From Elstera sp043721315 (GTDB lineage: Bacteria; Pseudomonadota; Alphaproteobacteria; Elsterales; Elsteraceae): DNA of 64,000 nucleotides. The position numbers and the translations under genes are program-made. The DNA is taken from assembly GCA_043721315.1 (NCBI GenBank), contig JAYSQZ010000052.1, forward strand, positions 1-64,000, given 5' to 3'. Below, one piece after another: positions 40,881 through 50,116 of the stretch. Within the stretch, counting starts at the first letter, position 1. Every line of letters starts with the position of its first letter. The notes beneath the pieces were generated by a model. That model searched no databases. It was not told where the DNA came from and was given only the letters and a program-made list of their open reading frames with translations.

Positions 40881-41957
40881 TCAACTCGGTTTATGCGGGC
40901 GGTGTAGAACCCCGCCGCTTACAGGATAGGCCGTGCCGGTGGTGCCGGGAAGGCTTAAGGCGCGGCCCTGCACGGACCGAATGGCGAGAAACCCAAACGC
41001 CTGCGCCTCCAGTGCATCCCCATCCCAGCCCAAGGTTTCGACCGGGGCGACGGGGGCGGCAACCGCTGCGGTGATCCGCGTCATCAGGTACGGGTTCAAG
41101 CGCCCGCCGCCCGTTACCAGCCAGCGGGTTGGCCGGGTTGGCAGATGTTGTAGGGATGCTGCGAGGCTTTGGGCGGTGAACTCGGTTAGCGTGGCCGCGC
41201 CATCGGCAGCGGATAGCCCGTCAACAGCGGCGCGGTGCCAGCCGTTTCGATCCAAGGATTTCGGCGGCTTTGCTGCGAAATAAGTATGATCCAGCAGCCG
41301 CGCCAGCGCGTGCGGGTTGATCTTGCCGCGTGCCGCCAAGCGCCCACCCTCGTCCCAGGCTTGGTTAGTGTGCTGCGTCACCCAATCGTCGATCAAGGCA
41401 TTGCCGGGGCCAGTATCGAAGGCCAGCAGGCGCTCGCCGTCGATATACGTGAGATTACCGACGCCGCCGAGGTTAAGCACGACCAACGGTTGCGGCAAAT
41501 CTTGCGCGAGCGCCGCATGAAACAGCGGCACCAGCGGCGCGCCTTGCCCGCCTGCGGCTAAATCAGCATCGCGAAAACGGTTGACCACGGGCAGCCCGAG
41601 GCCGGTTGCCAGCAGCGCGCCATCGCCCACCTGCCGGGTATAACCCCGCTCAGGCCGATGCAGCACGGTTTGACCGTGAAAGCCGATAATATCGGGGCGC
41701 TTCCCGGTCTGCGACAGCAGCGCCGTCACCGCTTCAGCGTTAAGATTGGTTAGCCGCGCTTCAAGCGCCGTCAACGGGTCGTGCTCGGCGCGGGCAGGAT
41801 CATGGACCAGCGCCCGCAACGCTTCCCGCACATCGGCAGGATAGGGCAGGGTTAGCGCCGGGCCGAAAGCGGTAATGCGCGCGCCATCGCTTTCAATCCA
41901 GGCGGCATCGACCCCATCAAGGGCGGTACCGCTCATCAATCCAATGGCTCGGATCAT
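40881..41957 (-). CDS. anmK: Anhydro-N-acetylmuramic acid kinase AnmK
   Basis: A 358-residue ASKHA-fold kinase. The phosphate-binding GLMSGTALDGVDAAW starts at residue 5, HGQTVLHRP and the later FDTGPGNALIDDW and VTGGGRLNPYL motifs are intact. It phosphorylates and opens 1,6-anhydro-MurNAc from recycled peptidoglycan to give MurNAc-6-phosphate. I chose the start at 41957, since the longer frame runs through the A-rich terminator region. No murQ is adjacent. Confidence 0.93.
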   Translation of the reverse strand: MIRAIGLMSGTALDGVDAAWIESDGARITAFGPALTLPYPADVREALRALVHDPARAEHDPLTALEARLTNLNAEAVTALLSQTGKRPDIIGFHGQTVLHRPERGYTRQVGDGALLATGLGLPVVNRFRDADLAAGGQGAPLVPLFHAALAQDLPQPLVVLNLGGVGNLTYIDGERLLAFDTGPGNALIDDWVTQHTNQAWDEGGRLAARGKINPHALARLLDHTYFAAKPPKSLDRNGWHRAAVDGLSAADGAATLTEFTAQSLAASLQHLPTRPTRWLVTGGGRLNPYLMTRITAAVAAPVAPVETLGWDGDALEAQAFGFLAIRSVQGRALSLPGTTGTAYPVSGGVLHRPHKPS

Positions 41958-42000
41958 CTTTTTTCCCAAAAAAAAGCCCGACCAAGAAAAAAGCCCAGCC

Positions 42001-42034
42001 AAAAAAAACCCGGCAGAGCGAACTCCACCGGGCT
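42001..42034 (-). terminator. Rho-independent terminator after the LivJ-type gene
   Basis: On the minus strand AGCCCGG pairs imperfectly with CCGGGTT across a 13-base loop, followed directly by a run of eight T. It lies 26 bases after the binding-protein stop and before anmK, separating the two. Confidence 0.8.
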
Positions 42035-42059
42035 TCATCAGAATGCTAATCCCGAAAGA

Positions 42060-43166
42060 TTACATTTCTGAGTATTCGCCATTCTTCCAAACGTACCAAA
42101 CGTATTTGGACACGGTTAGATCGCCCTTCGCGTCAAAGGCAACTTCGCCGATAACGGTTTGGAACTTCGTGGAATGCATGACCTTCTTCACGTCATCCTT
42201 TTTCAAGGACTTGGCAAGGTTTGCAGCTTGCGCCCACACTTCTACGCCCGAATAGGACAGGAGCGTGTAACCTTCAGGATCATAACCCGTCGCTTTGAAC
42301 TGATCGACAACCTTAGCGGCGGTCGGGAACTTGCGGGGATCGGGATCGAACGTCATCATAACGCCTTCACCGGCAGCGCCCGTGATTGACCAGAATTCCT
42401 TCGACACGATACCATCGCCCGAGAGGAACGCAGCCTTCAGACCCTGATCGCGCGACTGGCGCACGAGCAAACCGGCTTCGTTATGCAGACCACCGAAGTA
42501 GATAGCATCGACGTTCGCGGCTTTCATCTTGGAAACGAGGGCCGAGAAGTCTTTATCGCCGGTGGTCACACCTTCGTAAACAACTTCCGTCAAGCCAGCG
42601 GCATTCATCGCCTTCTTGGTTTCATCGGCAAGGCCCTTCCCGTAGGAGGTCTTGTCGTGAATCACGGCGATCTTCTTACCGGCAAAATTCTTGGCAAGAT
42701 ATTGGCCTGCAACTGTGCCCTGCTGGTCATCGCGACCGCAGACGCGGAACACGTTGCCGAACTTGGCCTTATCCGTCAGCGCCGGATTGGTCGAGGCCGG
42801 GGTGATCTGGATGATCCCTTCTTCACCATACACGTCCGATGCCGGGATCGAGACGGAGGAGTTGAAGTGACCCAGAACGAACGACACCTTTTTGGTGGCG
42901 AATTGGTTGGCAACGGCAACGCCTTGCTTCGGGTCCGACGCATCGTCGCCGAATTCAACCTTTACTTGACGACCGAGCACACCGCCGGCGGCGTTGATGT
43001 TCTTCACGGCCATTTCGGCGCCCTTCTTCAGCTGTTCGCCGAAGCTGGCATTGGGGCCAGTGAAGGGACCGGCAACGCCGATCGTAATGTCTTGTGCAAA
43101 CGCAGCACCGGTCACGGTCGCGGCAAAAGCCGCCGCAGCGACGGTCAAACCAAACTTCTTCATCAT
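42060..43166 (-). CDS. Branched-chain amino-acid ABC substrate-binding protein (LivJ-like)
   Basis: A 368-residue periplasmic binding protein of family Peripla_BP_6. The signal peptide (MMKKFGLTVAAAAFAATVTG, cleavage near AFA-QD) precedes ITIGVAGPFTGPNASFGEQL, the usual start of LivJ. GHFNSSVSIPASDVY, the DDQQGTVAGQYLA turn and DKTSYGKGLADETKK follow. No livHMGF genes adjoin it, so it is an orphan that must share a permease encoded elsewhere. It ends at a strong terminator and has an A+T-rich 250-bp upstream region with TATACA-like elements, so it is probably a strongly expressed single gene. Confidence 0.92.
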   Translation of the reverse strand: MMKKFGLTVAAAAFAATVTGAAFAQDITIGVAGPFTGPNASFGEQLKKGAEMAVKNINAAGGVLGRQVKVEFGDDASDPKQGVAVANQFATKKVSFVLGHFNSSVSIPASDVYGEEGIIQITPASTNPALTDKAKFGNVFRVCGRDDQQGTVAGQYLAKNFAGKKIAVIHDKTSYGKGLADETKKAMNAAGLTEVVYEGVTTGDKDFSALVSKMKAANVDAIYFGGLHNEAGLLVRQSRDQGLKAAFLSGDGIVSKEFWSITGAAGEGVMMTFDPDPRKFPTAAKVVDQFKATGYDPEGYTLLSYSGVEVWAQAANLAKSLKKDDVKKVMHSTKFQTVIGEVAFDAKGDLTVSKYVWYVWKNGEYSEM

Positions 43167-43419
43167 CCGAGTTAGTCCCCCTGTTTGGGTTGATACGCCC
43201 GGCTTGGCCTCTAACGGGCCTTCAGCGCGAACGACTGAAATTGATCTTGCCCCACTCTTATCCGAAAGGCAATTTTGTATAATTGTTTAATCGCTAATAA
43301 TTGAAGGTTATATGTCTTGATTTTGACAGGACGCATTAAAGCTTACGCGAAGCCGCGCAATCTAGCAACAATCTTGCGCGTGTCGGTCGTTAGGGTTGAA
43401 CGCTCGGCAAGGCCGATCC

Positions 43420-44988
43420 CTACTCGGCAATCACCCCCAGGAACGCCGTCACGATTTCCGGGTCGAAATGCACACCGGCGCGCACCTTGATCCAGTCAAT
43501 CGCTTCCTCCCGCGACCAGGCTTCCTTATAGGGGCGTTTCGAGGTAAGGGCGTCGAACACATCGGCCACGGCGACAATGCGGGCGGAAAGCGGGATTTCC
43601 TTACCCTTCAACCCGCGTGGATAGCCGGTGCCGTTCCATTTTTCGTGATGCCCCAAGGCGATTTCGGCACCGATAGACAGGAACGTGCGCCCGCGCAGGC
43701 GGCGGCTGGCGGCCAGTAGAATTTCGGCCCCCAGTGTGGCATGGCGGCGCATGGTCAGCCATTCGGTTTCGTCCAAACTCCCCGCTTTGAGCAGGATATT
43801 GTCGGGCACGCCAACCTTGCCAACATCATGCAAGATTGACGCGAGGCCGATTTTCTTCACCAGCACGTCGTCTAACTCCCCCAAGGCAAAGCCCCGGCGG
43901 TCCATTTCCGTAATGATCTTATTGGTCAGCGTTTCCACCCGGTACAAATGGTCGCCCGTGGTCGGGTCTTTGAACTCGGCGAGGCTGGCCAGGGCAAACA
44001 CGGTTGCCTCTTGCGCCAGCGACAAATGTTCCTGCAACAGCACATTATCGTAAGCAATCGAGGCTTTGGCGCAGAACAGATCGACCAAGCGGTGATCGAG
44101 CGGGGAGAGCGGGCGCGTGGCTTCGATGAAGGCAACCGAGCGCACTTCGCCACTGGCTTTGAAGAATACGGCGCAATGGTCATCGAGATATTCATTGGAG
44201 CCGCGCGCAAAGGCCGAGACGATTTTGTGGACGATGGCGGGATGCGGAATTTCGGCCAAACGCTTGCCCGCCAAATCGGCAAACCGCCCAGCGGCAGCGC
44301 GCACGACGGCAGTGGGGTCCGACCCCGGCAACTCATCGCCCGCTGTGCAGAGAATAGAGCCGCCTTCGGCATCGAGCAGCGCGTTGATCTGATCGAGAAT
44401 CCCGGCCAGAAACGCATCGGTGGAGCGCAACTCGAACAGGCTGGTGGAGGCTTCGAGAACCCTCTCCAAACCCTTGCGGCCCTGTTCGATAGCGACCAGA
44501 TCGCGGTAGCTTCGCAGCGCGGCCACGATAGTGGTAAACAGCTTTTGCGCGGTTAGCTCCGCCTTCGACTTATAATCGTTGATGTCATAGTCAACGATCA
44601 CCTGTTGCTCCGGGGCCATGCCGGGCTGGCCGGTACGCAGGACGATGCGGACATTCTCGTTGCCCAAATCCTGCCGAATTTGCCGCACGAGGGTTAGGCC
44701 CGCATCATCTGTTTCCATCACGACGTCGAGCAGAATGACGGCTATATCGTGGGTCTTGTCCAAAATCTGTCGGGCTTCGCTACCGGAGAACGCCGAGATG
44801 ATTTCGAGCGACCGGCCCTCGAAGGTGAAATCACCTAACACCATGCGGGTAACGCGATGCACGTCCGGCTCGTCGTCCACGACCAGCATTTGCCAAGGTT
44901 GGGCTGTGCGTGCGCGTTTGTGTGCGACATCGGGGGCGTCGTCGGCAAATAACAGTTCTTCGTCGGGGTTGAGATCGGCGGGAACCAT
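43420..44988 (-). CDS. Response regulator with REC, DUF3369 and HD-GYP domains
   Basis: A 522-residue regulator. The REC domain (about 32-155) has VVDDEPDV (acidic pocket) and phospho-acceptor Asp88 in ILLDVV. DUF3369 (GAF-like) covers about 175-315. The HD-GYP domain has LHDVGK (His387, Asp388), HHE (447-449) and GTGYP (GYP at 455-457), so it should hydrolyse cyclic-di-GMP. It is coupled (1-bp overlap) to the upstream histidine kinase, which presumably phosphorylates it. DUF3369 with HD-GYP is a known RpfG-like layout. Confidence 0.93.
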   Translation of the reverse strand: MVPADLNPDEELLFADDAPDVAHKRARTAQPWQMLVVDDEPDVHRVTRMVLGDFTFEGRSLEIISAFSGSEARQILDKTHDIAVILLDVVMETDDAGLTLVRQIRQDLGNENVRIVLRTGQPGMAPEQQVIVDYDINDYKSKAELTAQKLFTTIVAALRSYRDLVAIEQGRKGLERVLEASTSLFELRSTDAFLAGILDQINALLDAEGGSILCTAGDELPGSDPTAVVRAAAGRFADLAGKRLAEIPHPAIVHKIVSAFARGSNEYLDDHCAVFFKASGEVRSVAFIEATRPLSPLDHRLVDLFCAKASIAYDNVLLQEHLSLAQEATVFALASLAEFKDPTTGDHLYRVETLTNKIITEMDRRGFALGELDDVLVKKIGLASILHDVGKVGVPDNILLKAGSLDETEWLTMRRHATLGAEILLAASRRLRGRTFLSIGAEIALGHHEKWNGTGYPRGLKGKEIPLSARIVAVADVFDALTSKRPYKEAWSREEAIDWIKVRAGVHFDPEIVTAFLGVIAE

Positions 44989-46331
44989 CAGGCGCTTCCT
45001 CCCACGGAAAGTATCGTCGGCGCAGACGGGGATAAAGTTGGCCTCGTGGCCTTGTCTGCACCTCTGTCACCCAGCATCCGGTCGGGCGCGGTCAGCGGTA
45101 GAATCAGCGTAAAGGCGGTTCCCATATCGACGGCACTGGTGCAGCCAATCCGGCCCCCCAAGGTTTGCGTGACGATATTATAGACCAAATGCAGCCCTAA
45201 GCCCGTACCGCCTTGCCCGCGTTTTGTCGTGAAAAACGGATCAAAGATACGGGGCAGGTGAGAGGGCGGAATACCCGATCCATCATCCTTAATTCCAATA
45301 ACAATGTTGGCCCCTTTTTTTTCTACAGCAATCTCCACGACGCCTTCGGGGCGGCTCTCGTCGTAGGCGTGCGTGAGGGCATTCAGCAGCAGATTGGTGA
45401 TGACTTGGCCAAGGGGGCCGGGAAAACTATCCATCTCGGCATCGGCAAGGCAGCGAAACTGCACCTTTTGCGGAGCTTTGCGTAGGCGCGGGCTGAGGCT
45501 TGAAATCAGATCCTCGATCAATTGCCCGACGCGGAAGGCGCGGCGCACGGCACTGGTTTGATCGGCGGCGACCTGCTTGAAGCTCTGGACAAGCTCTGCC
45601 GCGCGGCCAAGGTTGGCGGTGATGATTTCCGCACCTTCGGCTACCGTGCCAAGAAATCCTGTCAGGTCCGAACGCTTAAGACCACCCGAGTCCGCTAATT
45701 TCTGGAAACTCGTGCTGCGCTCGGTCAAATGGGTGGCAGCGGTCAGGCCGATGCCGAGCGGTGTGTTGATTTCATGGGCGATCCCTGCAACCAACTGCCC
45801 GAGGGAGGCGAATTTCTCTGCCTGAACCAAATCGCCTTGCGCCGCGCGTAGGAAGGATAGAGTGGATTCGAACTGTTCCAACGTGCCGCGCAGCAGATCA
45901 ATTCCCGGAACGAAGCCGGAGTAGTGGCCGGTTCCGCGATTGACAGTGATAACCCCATAAGTCAGCGCGTGGGGATAGCGCTCCGCCACCATGCGGCTCA
46001 CGGTTTCGAGCGGCATATCGTCGGGCAAGATCAGCGGGCGCGGGTCCATCGCGGTGCCAACAAACTCTTGCAGATTGGAGCGCGCTGCCGAGCGGGAGAG
46101 CAAGCCAATCGGTTTGCGCGCCAACACGACGGGAAGCGCCCAAACATCCGGCAGACTATCGAACATCAGCACCGCTGCCGGGCAGCTCAGTTTGGGCGAG
46201 AGACCCTCAAGGGTTCGGGCCACGCGATCCAAACGCCACGTATCGGCCAGGGATGCGGGGGGTGCCGCAGCGGCAGCGGTATCGGCCAGGGCCAAGGGTG
46301 GGGCCAAGGGAAGGGGTAAGGGAGCGCTCAT
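44988..46331 (-). CDS. Sensor histidine kinase with CBS-like N-terminal region
   Basis: A 447-residue cytoplasmic kinase. The N-terminus is an Ala/Pro-rich stretch, then about 45-150 resembles a CBS pair (ALPVVLARKPIGLLSRS and YGVITVNRG with FVPGIDLLRG). A short coiled coil leads to the H box GIAHEINTPLG (His186) and the ATPase domain with NLLLNALTHAYD (N box), DDGSGIPP (G1) and GQGGTGLGLHLV (G2). No membrane segment. It is paired with the HD-GYP response regulator, so the input, perhaps a nucleotide bound by the CBS-like region, would set cyclic-di-GMP level. The CBS call is moderate. Confidence 0.88.
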   Translation of the reverse strand: MSAPLPLPLAPPLALADTAAAAAPPASLADTWRLDRVARTLEGLSPKLSCPAAVLMFDSLPDVWALPVVLARKPIGLLSRSAARSNLQEFVGTAMDPRPLILPDDMPLETVSRMVAERYPHALTYGVITVNRGTGHYSGFVPGIDLLRGTLEQFESTLSFLRAAQGDLVQAEKFASLGQLVAGIAHEINTPLGIGLTAATHLTERSTSFQKLADSGGLKRSDLTGFLGTVAEGAEIITANLGRAAELVQSFKQVAADQTSAVRRAFRVGQLIEDLISSLSPRLRKAPQKVQFRCLADAEMDSFPGPLGQVITNLLLNALTHAYDESRPEGVVEIAVEKKGANIVIGIKDDGSGIPPSHLPRIFDPFFTTKRGQGGTGLGLHLVYNIVTQTLGGRIGCTSAVDMGTAFTLILPLTAPDRMLGDRGADKATRPTLSPSAPTILSVGGSA

Positions 46332-46402
46332 AGGATTAACCTAAAATGCGGATCGTGACGAATTGGTGATGATCGCCGCTGCATCACACGCCCCCCCTAA
46401 TT

Positions 46403-47221
46403 TTAATGTGCGAAAAACACCGGAATTTTAGCGTTATTGAGGATATGAACCGTAGCACCCCCAAAGATCATCTGCCGCAATCGGCTTTGTGTATAGGCCC
46501 CTTTAATCATCAAATCGCAGCCCAGGCGTTGAGCTTCATCGAGCCACACCGCGCCCGCATTTTTATCGCCAACCTGCATGTGGGCATAGGTAGCGCGCAG
46601 GTCGTGCTTTTCGAGATACGCCGCCACCTCCCGCGCGCTGGGGCCAGTAACCATGCCGCTATCGACAGAGATGATGTGGATTTCCTCGGCTTTATGCAGC
46701 AGCGGTAGGGCCGAGGCGATCGTGCGCGCGGTTTCGGACGATCCGTTCCAGGCAATCAGCACGCGCGTGCCATTGGTCTCTGGCAGGGTTGGCGGGGCCA
46801 TGATGATGGGGCGACCCGTTTCAAACAGGGCGGCTTCTAGCATAATTTCAGGCTCTGCCGAACCGCCCACGTCTGGGCGGGCGAGCACGGCGATATCGTA
46901 AAGCCGTCCTGCCGAGGCAATTGCGTCTGCTGAAGGGCCTTGGGCTTCCAGCCAGTCCGCAGAAATATTTTCAGCGCCGATGTGCAGATCGAATAGGTTC
47001 TTCAGCTTAGTCAGCCTTGCTGTCCCGTCTTGCTGCAAACGGTCGAGATATTCTTGACTGAGCGCAAGGCCAAAGTCCCCAGAGGGAACGAAGCTCTCAA
47101 ACGCTGGGCGGATGGCGAGGCCGGTCACGCGCCCGTCGAAACGCCGGGCGAGGCGAGTGGCCAGGGCCAACACGGGGCCAGCGGTTTGTTCCGTCCATAA
47201 AATTGCCAGAATTGCGCGCAT
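46403..47221 (-). CDS. Universal stress protein, tandem UspA-type
   Basis: A 272-residue protein with two Usp domains. The N-terminal one (about 1-135) is degenerate. The C-terminal one (about 145-272) has RVLIAWNGSSETARTI and ends MIFGGATVHILNNAKIPVFFAH, the usual ATP-binding Gly-rich motif being incomplete. Such proteins respond to starvation and stress. It is divergent from mreB across a 315-bp region. Confidence 0.88.
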   Translation of the reverse strand: MRAILAILWTEQTAGPVLALATRLARRFDGRVTGLAIRPAFESFVPSGDFGLALSQEYLDRLQQDGTARLTKLKNLFDLHIGAENISADWLEAQGPSADAIASAGRLYDIAVLARPDVGGSAEPEIMLEAALFETGRPIIMAPPTLPETNGTRVLIAWNGSSETARTIASALPLLHKAEEIHIISVDSGMVTGPSAREVAAYLEKHDLRATYAHMQVGDKNAGAVWLDEAQRLGCDLMIKGAYTQSRLRQMIFGGATVHILNNAKIPVFFAH

Positions 47222-47536
47222 TTACTCTCTCCTTTTGCCTGAAGCAGACCCAGATACCCGCCCGGTTCAGTGGTTGGGGGTGCCTTGGGGCCAACAGTGC
47301 CAGAAATGATCCTGCCTTATTTTCGGGGCGGTAAAAAGGCATTGCCGCCGTGTGTGCAATCGGCGTAAACCAAAGGGGTGTCAACGAGCACCTGCTCGCT
47401 TGGCGGCTTTAGGAACATCTCGGCTTGGGTTTGATCTTAACCATATCGGTGCGATAGCATTGGTATCGGTGCGGCTCTTCCGAAGCTTGGGGTGTGCGAG
47501 GCAAAGTCTGAATCGGCAAGGTCCGACAAGGGTCAA
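47222..47536. other. 315-bp divergent control region between usp and mreB
   Basis: No open frame of coding character was found here. It contains the direct repeat TATCGGTGCG at 47444-47453 and 47464-47473, 20 bp apart. TTGATC (47431-47436), an 18-base spacer and TAGCAT (47455-47460) form a candidate sigma-70 promoter for mreB whose elements interlace with the first repeat. Nothing else is recognised, including near the usp start. Confidence 0.45.
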
Positions 47537-48577
47537 ATGTTTAATCGAATCCTCGGCTGGATGTCCGCTGACATGGCGGTGGACTTAGGGACGGCAAACA
47601 CCCTGGTCTATGTTAAGAATCGCGGCATCGTCTTGAACGAACCGTCGGTTGTTGCCATAGCGAATGTGCGTGGTAAGCGTCAGGTTTTGGCTGTCGGCGA
47701 CGAAGCTAAACTGATGCTGGGGCGCACCCCTGGCAATATTCAGGCAATCAGACCGTTGCGAGACGGCGTGATTGCCGACTTCGAGGTTGCGGAAGAGATG
47801 ATTAAACATTTCATTCGCAAGGTGCATCGCGGTAGCCGCTTTGCCAGCCCGAAGATCATCATCTGCGTGCCTTCGGGGTCCACGGCGGTTGAACGTCGCG
47901 CGATCCAGGAGAGTGCCGAAAGCGCGGGCGCGCGGCAGGTGTACCTTATCGAAGAGCCGATGGCGGCGGCGATTGGCGCGGGCTTGCCCGTGACCGAGCC
48001 GACCGGCTCGATGGTCGTCGATATTGGTGGTGGCACGACCGAAGTTGCGGTTCTGTCGCTCGGCGGCATCGTCTATGCCCGCTCGGTGCGCGTTGGTGGC
48101 GATAAGATGGATGAAGCGATTATCGCTTATATCCGCCGAATGCATAATCTCTTGGTCGGTGAAGGCTCTGCCGAGCGGATCAAGAAGGAAATCGGCTCGG
48201 CCTGCCCGCCGGAAGATGGTGAAGGCCGCTTAATGGAAATCAAGGGCCGCGACCTGATGAACGGCGTGCCGAAAGAGTTGGTGATCTCCGAACGGCAGAT
48301 TGCCGAAAGCCTCGCCGAACCTGTTAGCCAAATCGTTGAAGCGGTGAAAGTTGCCCTCGAACATACCGCGCCGGAACTGGCGGCGGATATTGTCGATAAG
48401 GGTATCGTTCTTACCGGCGGCGGTGCGCTATTGTCTAATCTCGATCTTGTATTGCGGCACGCAACCGGCCTACCGGTCTCGATTGCCGACGATGCCTTGT
48501 CGTGCGTAGCGCTGGGCACAGGTCGTTGCTTGGAAGAAATGGGTACGCTCAGAAATGTACTGAGCACGGCCTATTAA
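47537..48577 (+). CDS. mreB: Rod-shape actin homologue MreB
   Basis: A 346-residue bacterial actin. The phosphate 1 motif MAVDLGTANTLVYV (about 13-26), the connect and adenosine motifs VVDIGGGTTEVAV and VLTGGGALLSNL are intact. It polymerises below the membrane and guides the elongasome. The ATG at 47537 gives the family start MFNRILGW. It opens the operon mreB-mreC-mreD-mrdA-rodA. A hairpin between mreB and mreC may lower expression of the downstream genes. Confidence 0.98.
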   Translation: MFNRILGWMSADMAVDLGTANTLVYVKNRGIVLNEPSVVAIANVRGKRQVLAVGDEAKLMLGRTPGNIQAIRPLRDGVIADFEVAEEMIKHFIRKVHRGSRFASPKIIICVPSGSTAVERRAIQESAESAGARQVYLIEEPMAAAIGAGLPVTEPTGSMVVDIGGGTTEVAVLSLGGIVYARSVRVGGDKMDEAIIAYIRRMHNLLVGEGSAERIKKEIGSACPPEDGEGRLMEIKGRDLMNGVPKELVISERQIAESLAEPVSQIVEAVKVALEHTAPELAADIVDKGIVLTGGGALLSNLDLVLRHATGLPVSIADDALSCVALGTGRCLEEMGTLRNVLSTAY

Positions 48578-48662
48578 TCGCGTATAGTCTTTTTTAAGGC
48601 TTCGTCAGGAAAGAGGATCGGGACGGAATGTCGGCTCGGCCCAGGGGAATGGACTATCAAAG

Positions 48663-48683
48663 CCGCTCTGAAGTTCAGAGCGG
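48663..48683 (+). terminator. Hairpin between mreB and mreC (attenuator candidate)
   Basis: CCGCTCTG (48663-48670), loop AAGTT, CAGAGCGG (48676-48683): a perfect 8-bp stem followed by a weak T-containing stretch. It lies 86 bp after the mreB stop and 21 bp before the mreC start. Position and weak T run suggest partial termination or mRNA stabilisation, which fits the higher need for MreB. Confidence 0.6.
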
Positions 48684-48704
48684 TTCTGCTTGGGTGCCTG
48701 TCCG

Positions 48705-49601
48705 ATGAAGCCCCGTGTTGGTTCCGTTTCTCGCCTAGCGGCCCCGCTCAGGGCTGCGCTTAATCGTTTCGCGTTTGCATCCTTAATTGGGGCCTGTTTC
48801 TTGCTGCTGGTAATTCAGCGCGCGGAAATTCAGGTGTTGGAGCGTTTGCGGGTCGCCACGGTCGATTTCTTTGCGCCTGCCGTCGATCTTCTGAGCAGTC
48901 CTGTCGCCCGTGTGTCCGTAATGGCTGAAGACTTGCGCGCTGTCTTCACGCTTCGAGACGAAAATCTGCTGCTGAAGGCCGAAGTGGAGCGCTTGCGCCA
49001 GTGGCGCGATGTTGCCCAACGGCTCGATGTCGAAAACCGATCTCTCCGCACGCTGGTTAATTACGCGCCGCCGCCGGGAGGGCGGCAGATCACTGGGCGC
49101 GTGGTGGCCGATGCGGGCGGGGCCTATGTTCGCAATCTGCTCATCGCCGTCGGCTCGTCTCAAGGCGTGGTACGGGGTTTGGCTGCCGTTTCGGGTGAAG
49201 GCTTTATTGGCCGCGTCACCGATGTCGGCGAGCGCACGACGCGCGTGCTGTTGATCACCGACTTGAACAGTAAAATTCCGGTAGCGGTCGGCACGCGCGG
49301 TGAGCGTGCTGTGTTGGCAGGCGACAATAGCGCCTTACCCCGTCTGCTCTATCTCACTCAAGAAAACACCATCGCGCCCGGCGATTTGGTGCTGACCTCC
49401 GGTCATGGTGGCTTGTTGCCGCCGGGTCTGCCCATCGGCGTGGTTGAAACCGTGTCGGAGCGGGGGGTAACAGTGCGGCCTTTGGCCGACTGGCAGCGCA
49501 TTGATCACGTGCGCTTGCTCGACTATGGCCTAACCCAATCATCCACCGGGGATTTGCCCGCTTCGGCCCCGCCCCCTCGGATCGTTACGATACCGCGATG
49601 A
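48705..49601 (+). CDS. mreC: Rod shape-determining protein MreC
   Basis: A 298-residue bitopic protein. A transmembrane helix at about 22-42, a periplasmic coiled coil (about 70-110 with LLLKAEVERLRQWRDVAQRL) and the two-barrel MreC domain (about 115-270) with GGAYVRNLLIAVGSSQGV. It links MreB filaments to PBP2 activity. The ATG at 48705 is used; a TTG 15 bases upstream is in frame. It overlaps mreD by 4 bp. The last 30 residues are Pro-rich. Confidence 0.95.
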   Translation: MKPRVGSVSRLAAPLRAALNRFAFASLIGACFLLLVIQRAEIQVLERLRVATVDFFAPAVDLLSSPVARVSVMAEDLRAVFTLRDENLLLKAEVERLRQWRDVAQRLDVENRSLRTLVNYAPPPGGRQITGRVVADAGGAYVRNLLIAVGSSQGVVRGLAAVSGEGFIGRVTDVGERTTRVLLITDLNSKIPVAVGTRGERAVLAGDNSALPRLLYLTQENTIAPGDLVLTSGHGGLLPPGLPIGVVETVSERGVTVRPLADWQRIDHVRLLDYGLTQSSTGDLPASAPPPRIVTIPR

Positions 49602-50113
49602 TTTTATCCGCTCTGGCCCGTGTCTGGAGTGGCGTTGGGAAGGTCACGCCGGTTCTGATGGTCTTTGTCTTTGCGCTACTCTCTGTCGCGCCGCTACGAA
49701 TGCCTGATGGTTTGACCGTAACGCCGTTTTTATCTTTAATGGCAGTGTATTACTGGACGATTTATCGGCCTGACTTGATGCCGCCTGTGCTTATTTTTCT
49801 GATTGGGGTGGTGCAAGATGTTGTGAGCGGGGCCTATGTGGGGCTAACGCCGCTGCTTCTGCTGGGGGCCTATTCCTTCGCATTGTCGCAGCGACGCTTG
49901 TTTCTGGGGAAACCGTTTGCGCTGGCGTGGGGCGGGTTCTTTCTGGTGGTGTTGGCAACAACCGTTGTGACGTGGATCATCGTTTCCTTGATCGCCCGCA
50001 CACCGGTGCCACTGCTGCAACCGGTGTTGCAGTTGGCAACGACGCTGCTGTTGTTTCCGCTGGTGGTGTGGCTGTTTATCCGCACCCATCGGCGCTTGCT
50101 ACCGGGGCAATAG
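49598..50113 (+). CDS. mreD: Rod shape-determining protein MreD
   Basis: A 171-residue inner-membrane protein with five to six hydrophobic segments and the family pattern PDLMPPVLIFLIGVVQDVVSG. It is the third partner of the MreBCD scaffold. The ATG overlaps the mreC stop (ATGA) and the stop is 3 bp before mrdA, so all three are translationally coupled. Confidence 0.93.
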   Translation: MILSALARVWSGVGKVTPVLMVFVFALLSVAPLRMPDGLTVTPFLSLMAVYYWTIYRPDLMPPVLIFLIGVVQDVVSGAYVGLTPLLLLGAYSFALSQRRLFLGKPFALAWGGFFLVVLATTVVTWIIVSLIARTPVPLLQPVLQLATTLLLFPLVVWLFIRTHRRLLPGQ

Positions 50114-50116
50114 AGC

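Noticed and set aside
42060..43166. Part of a complete livKHMGF operon
   Set aside because: A strong terminator follows and unrelated genes flank it on both sides.
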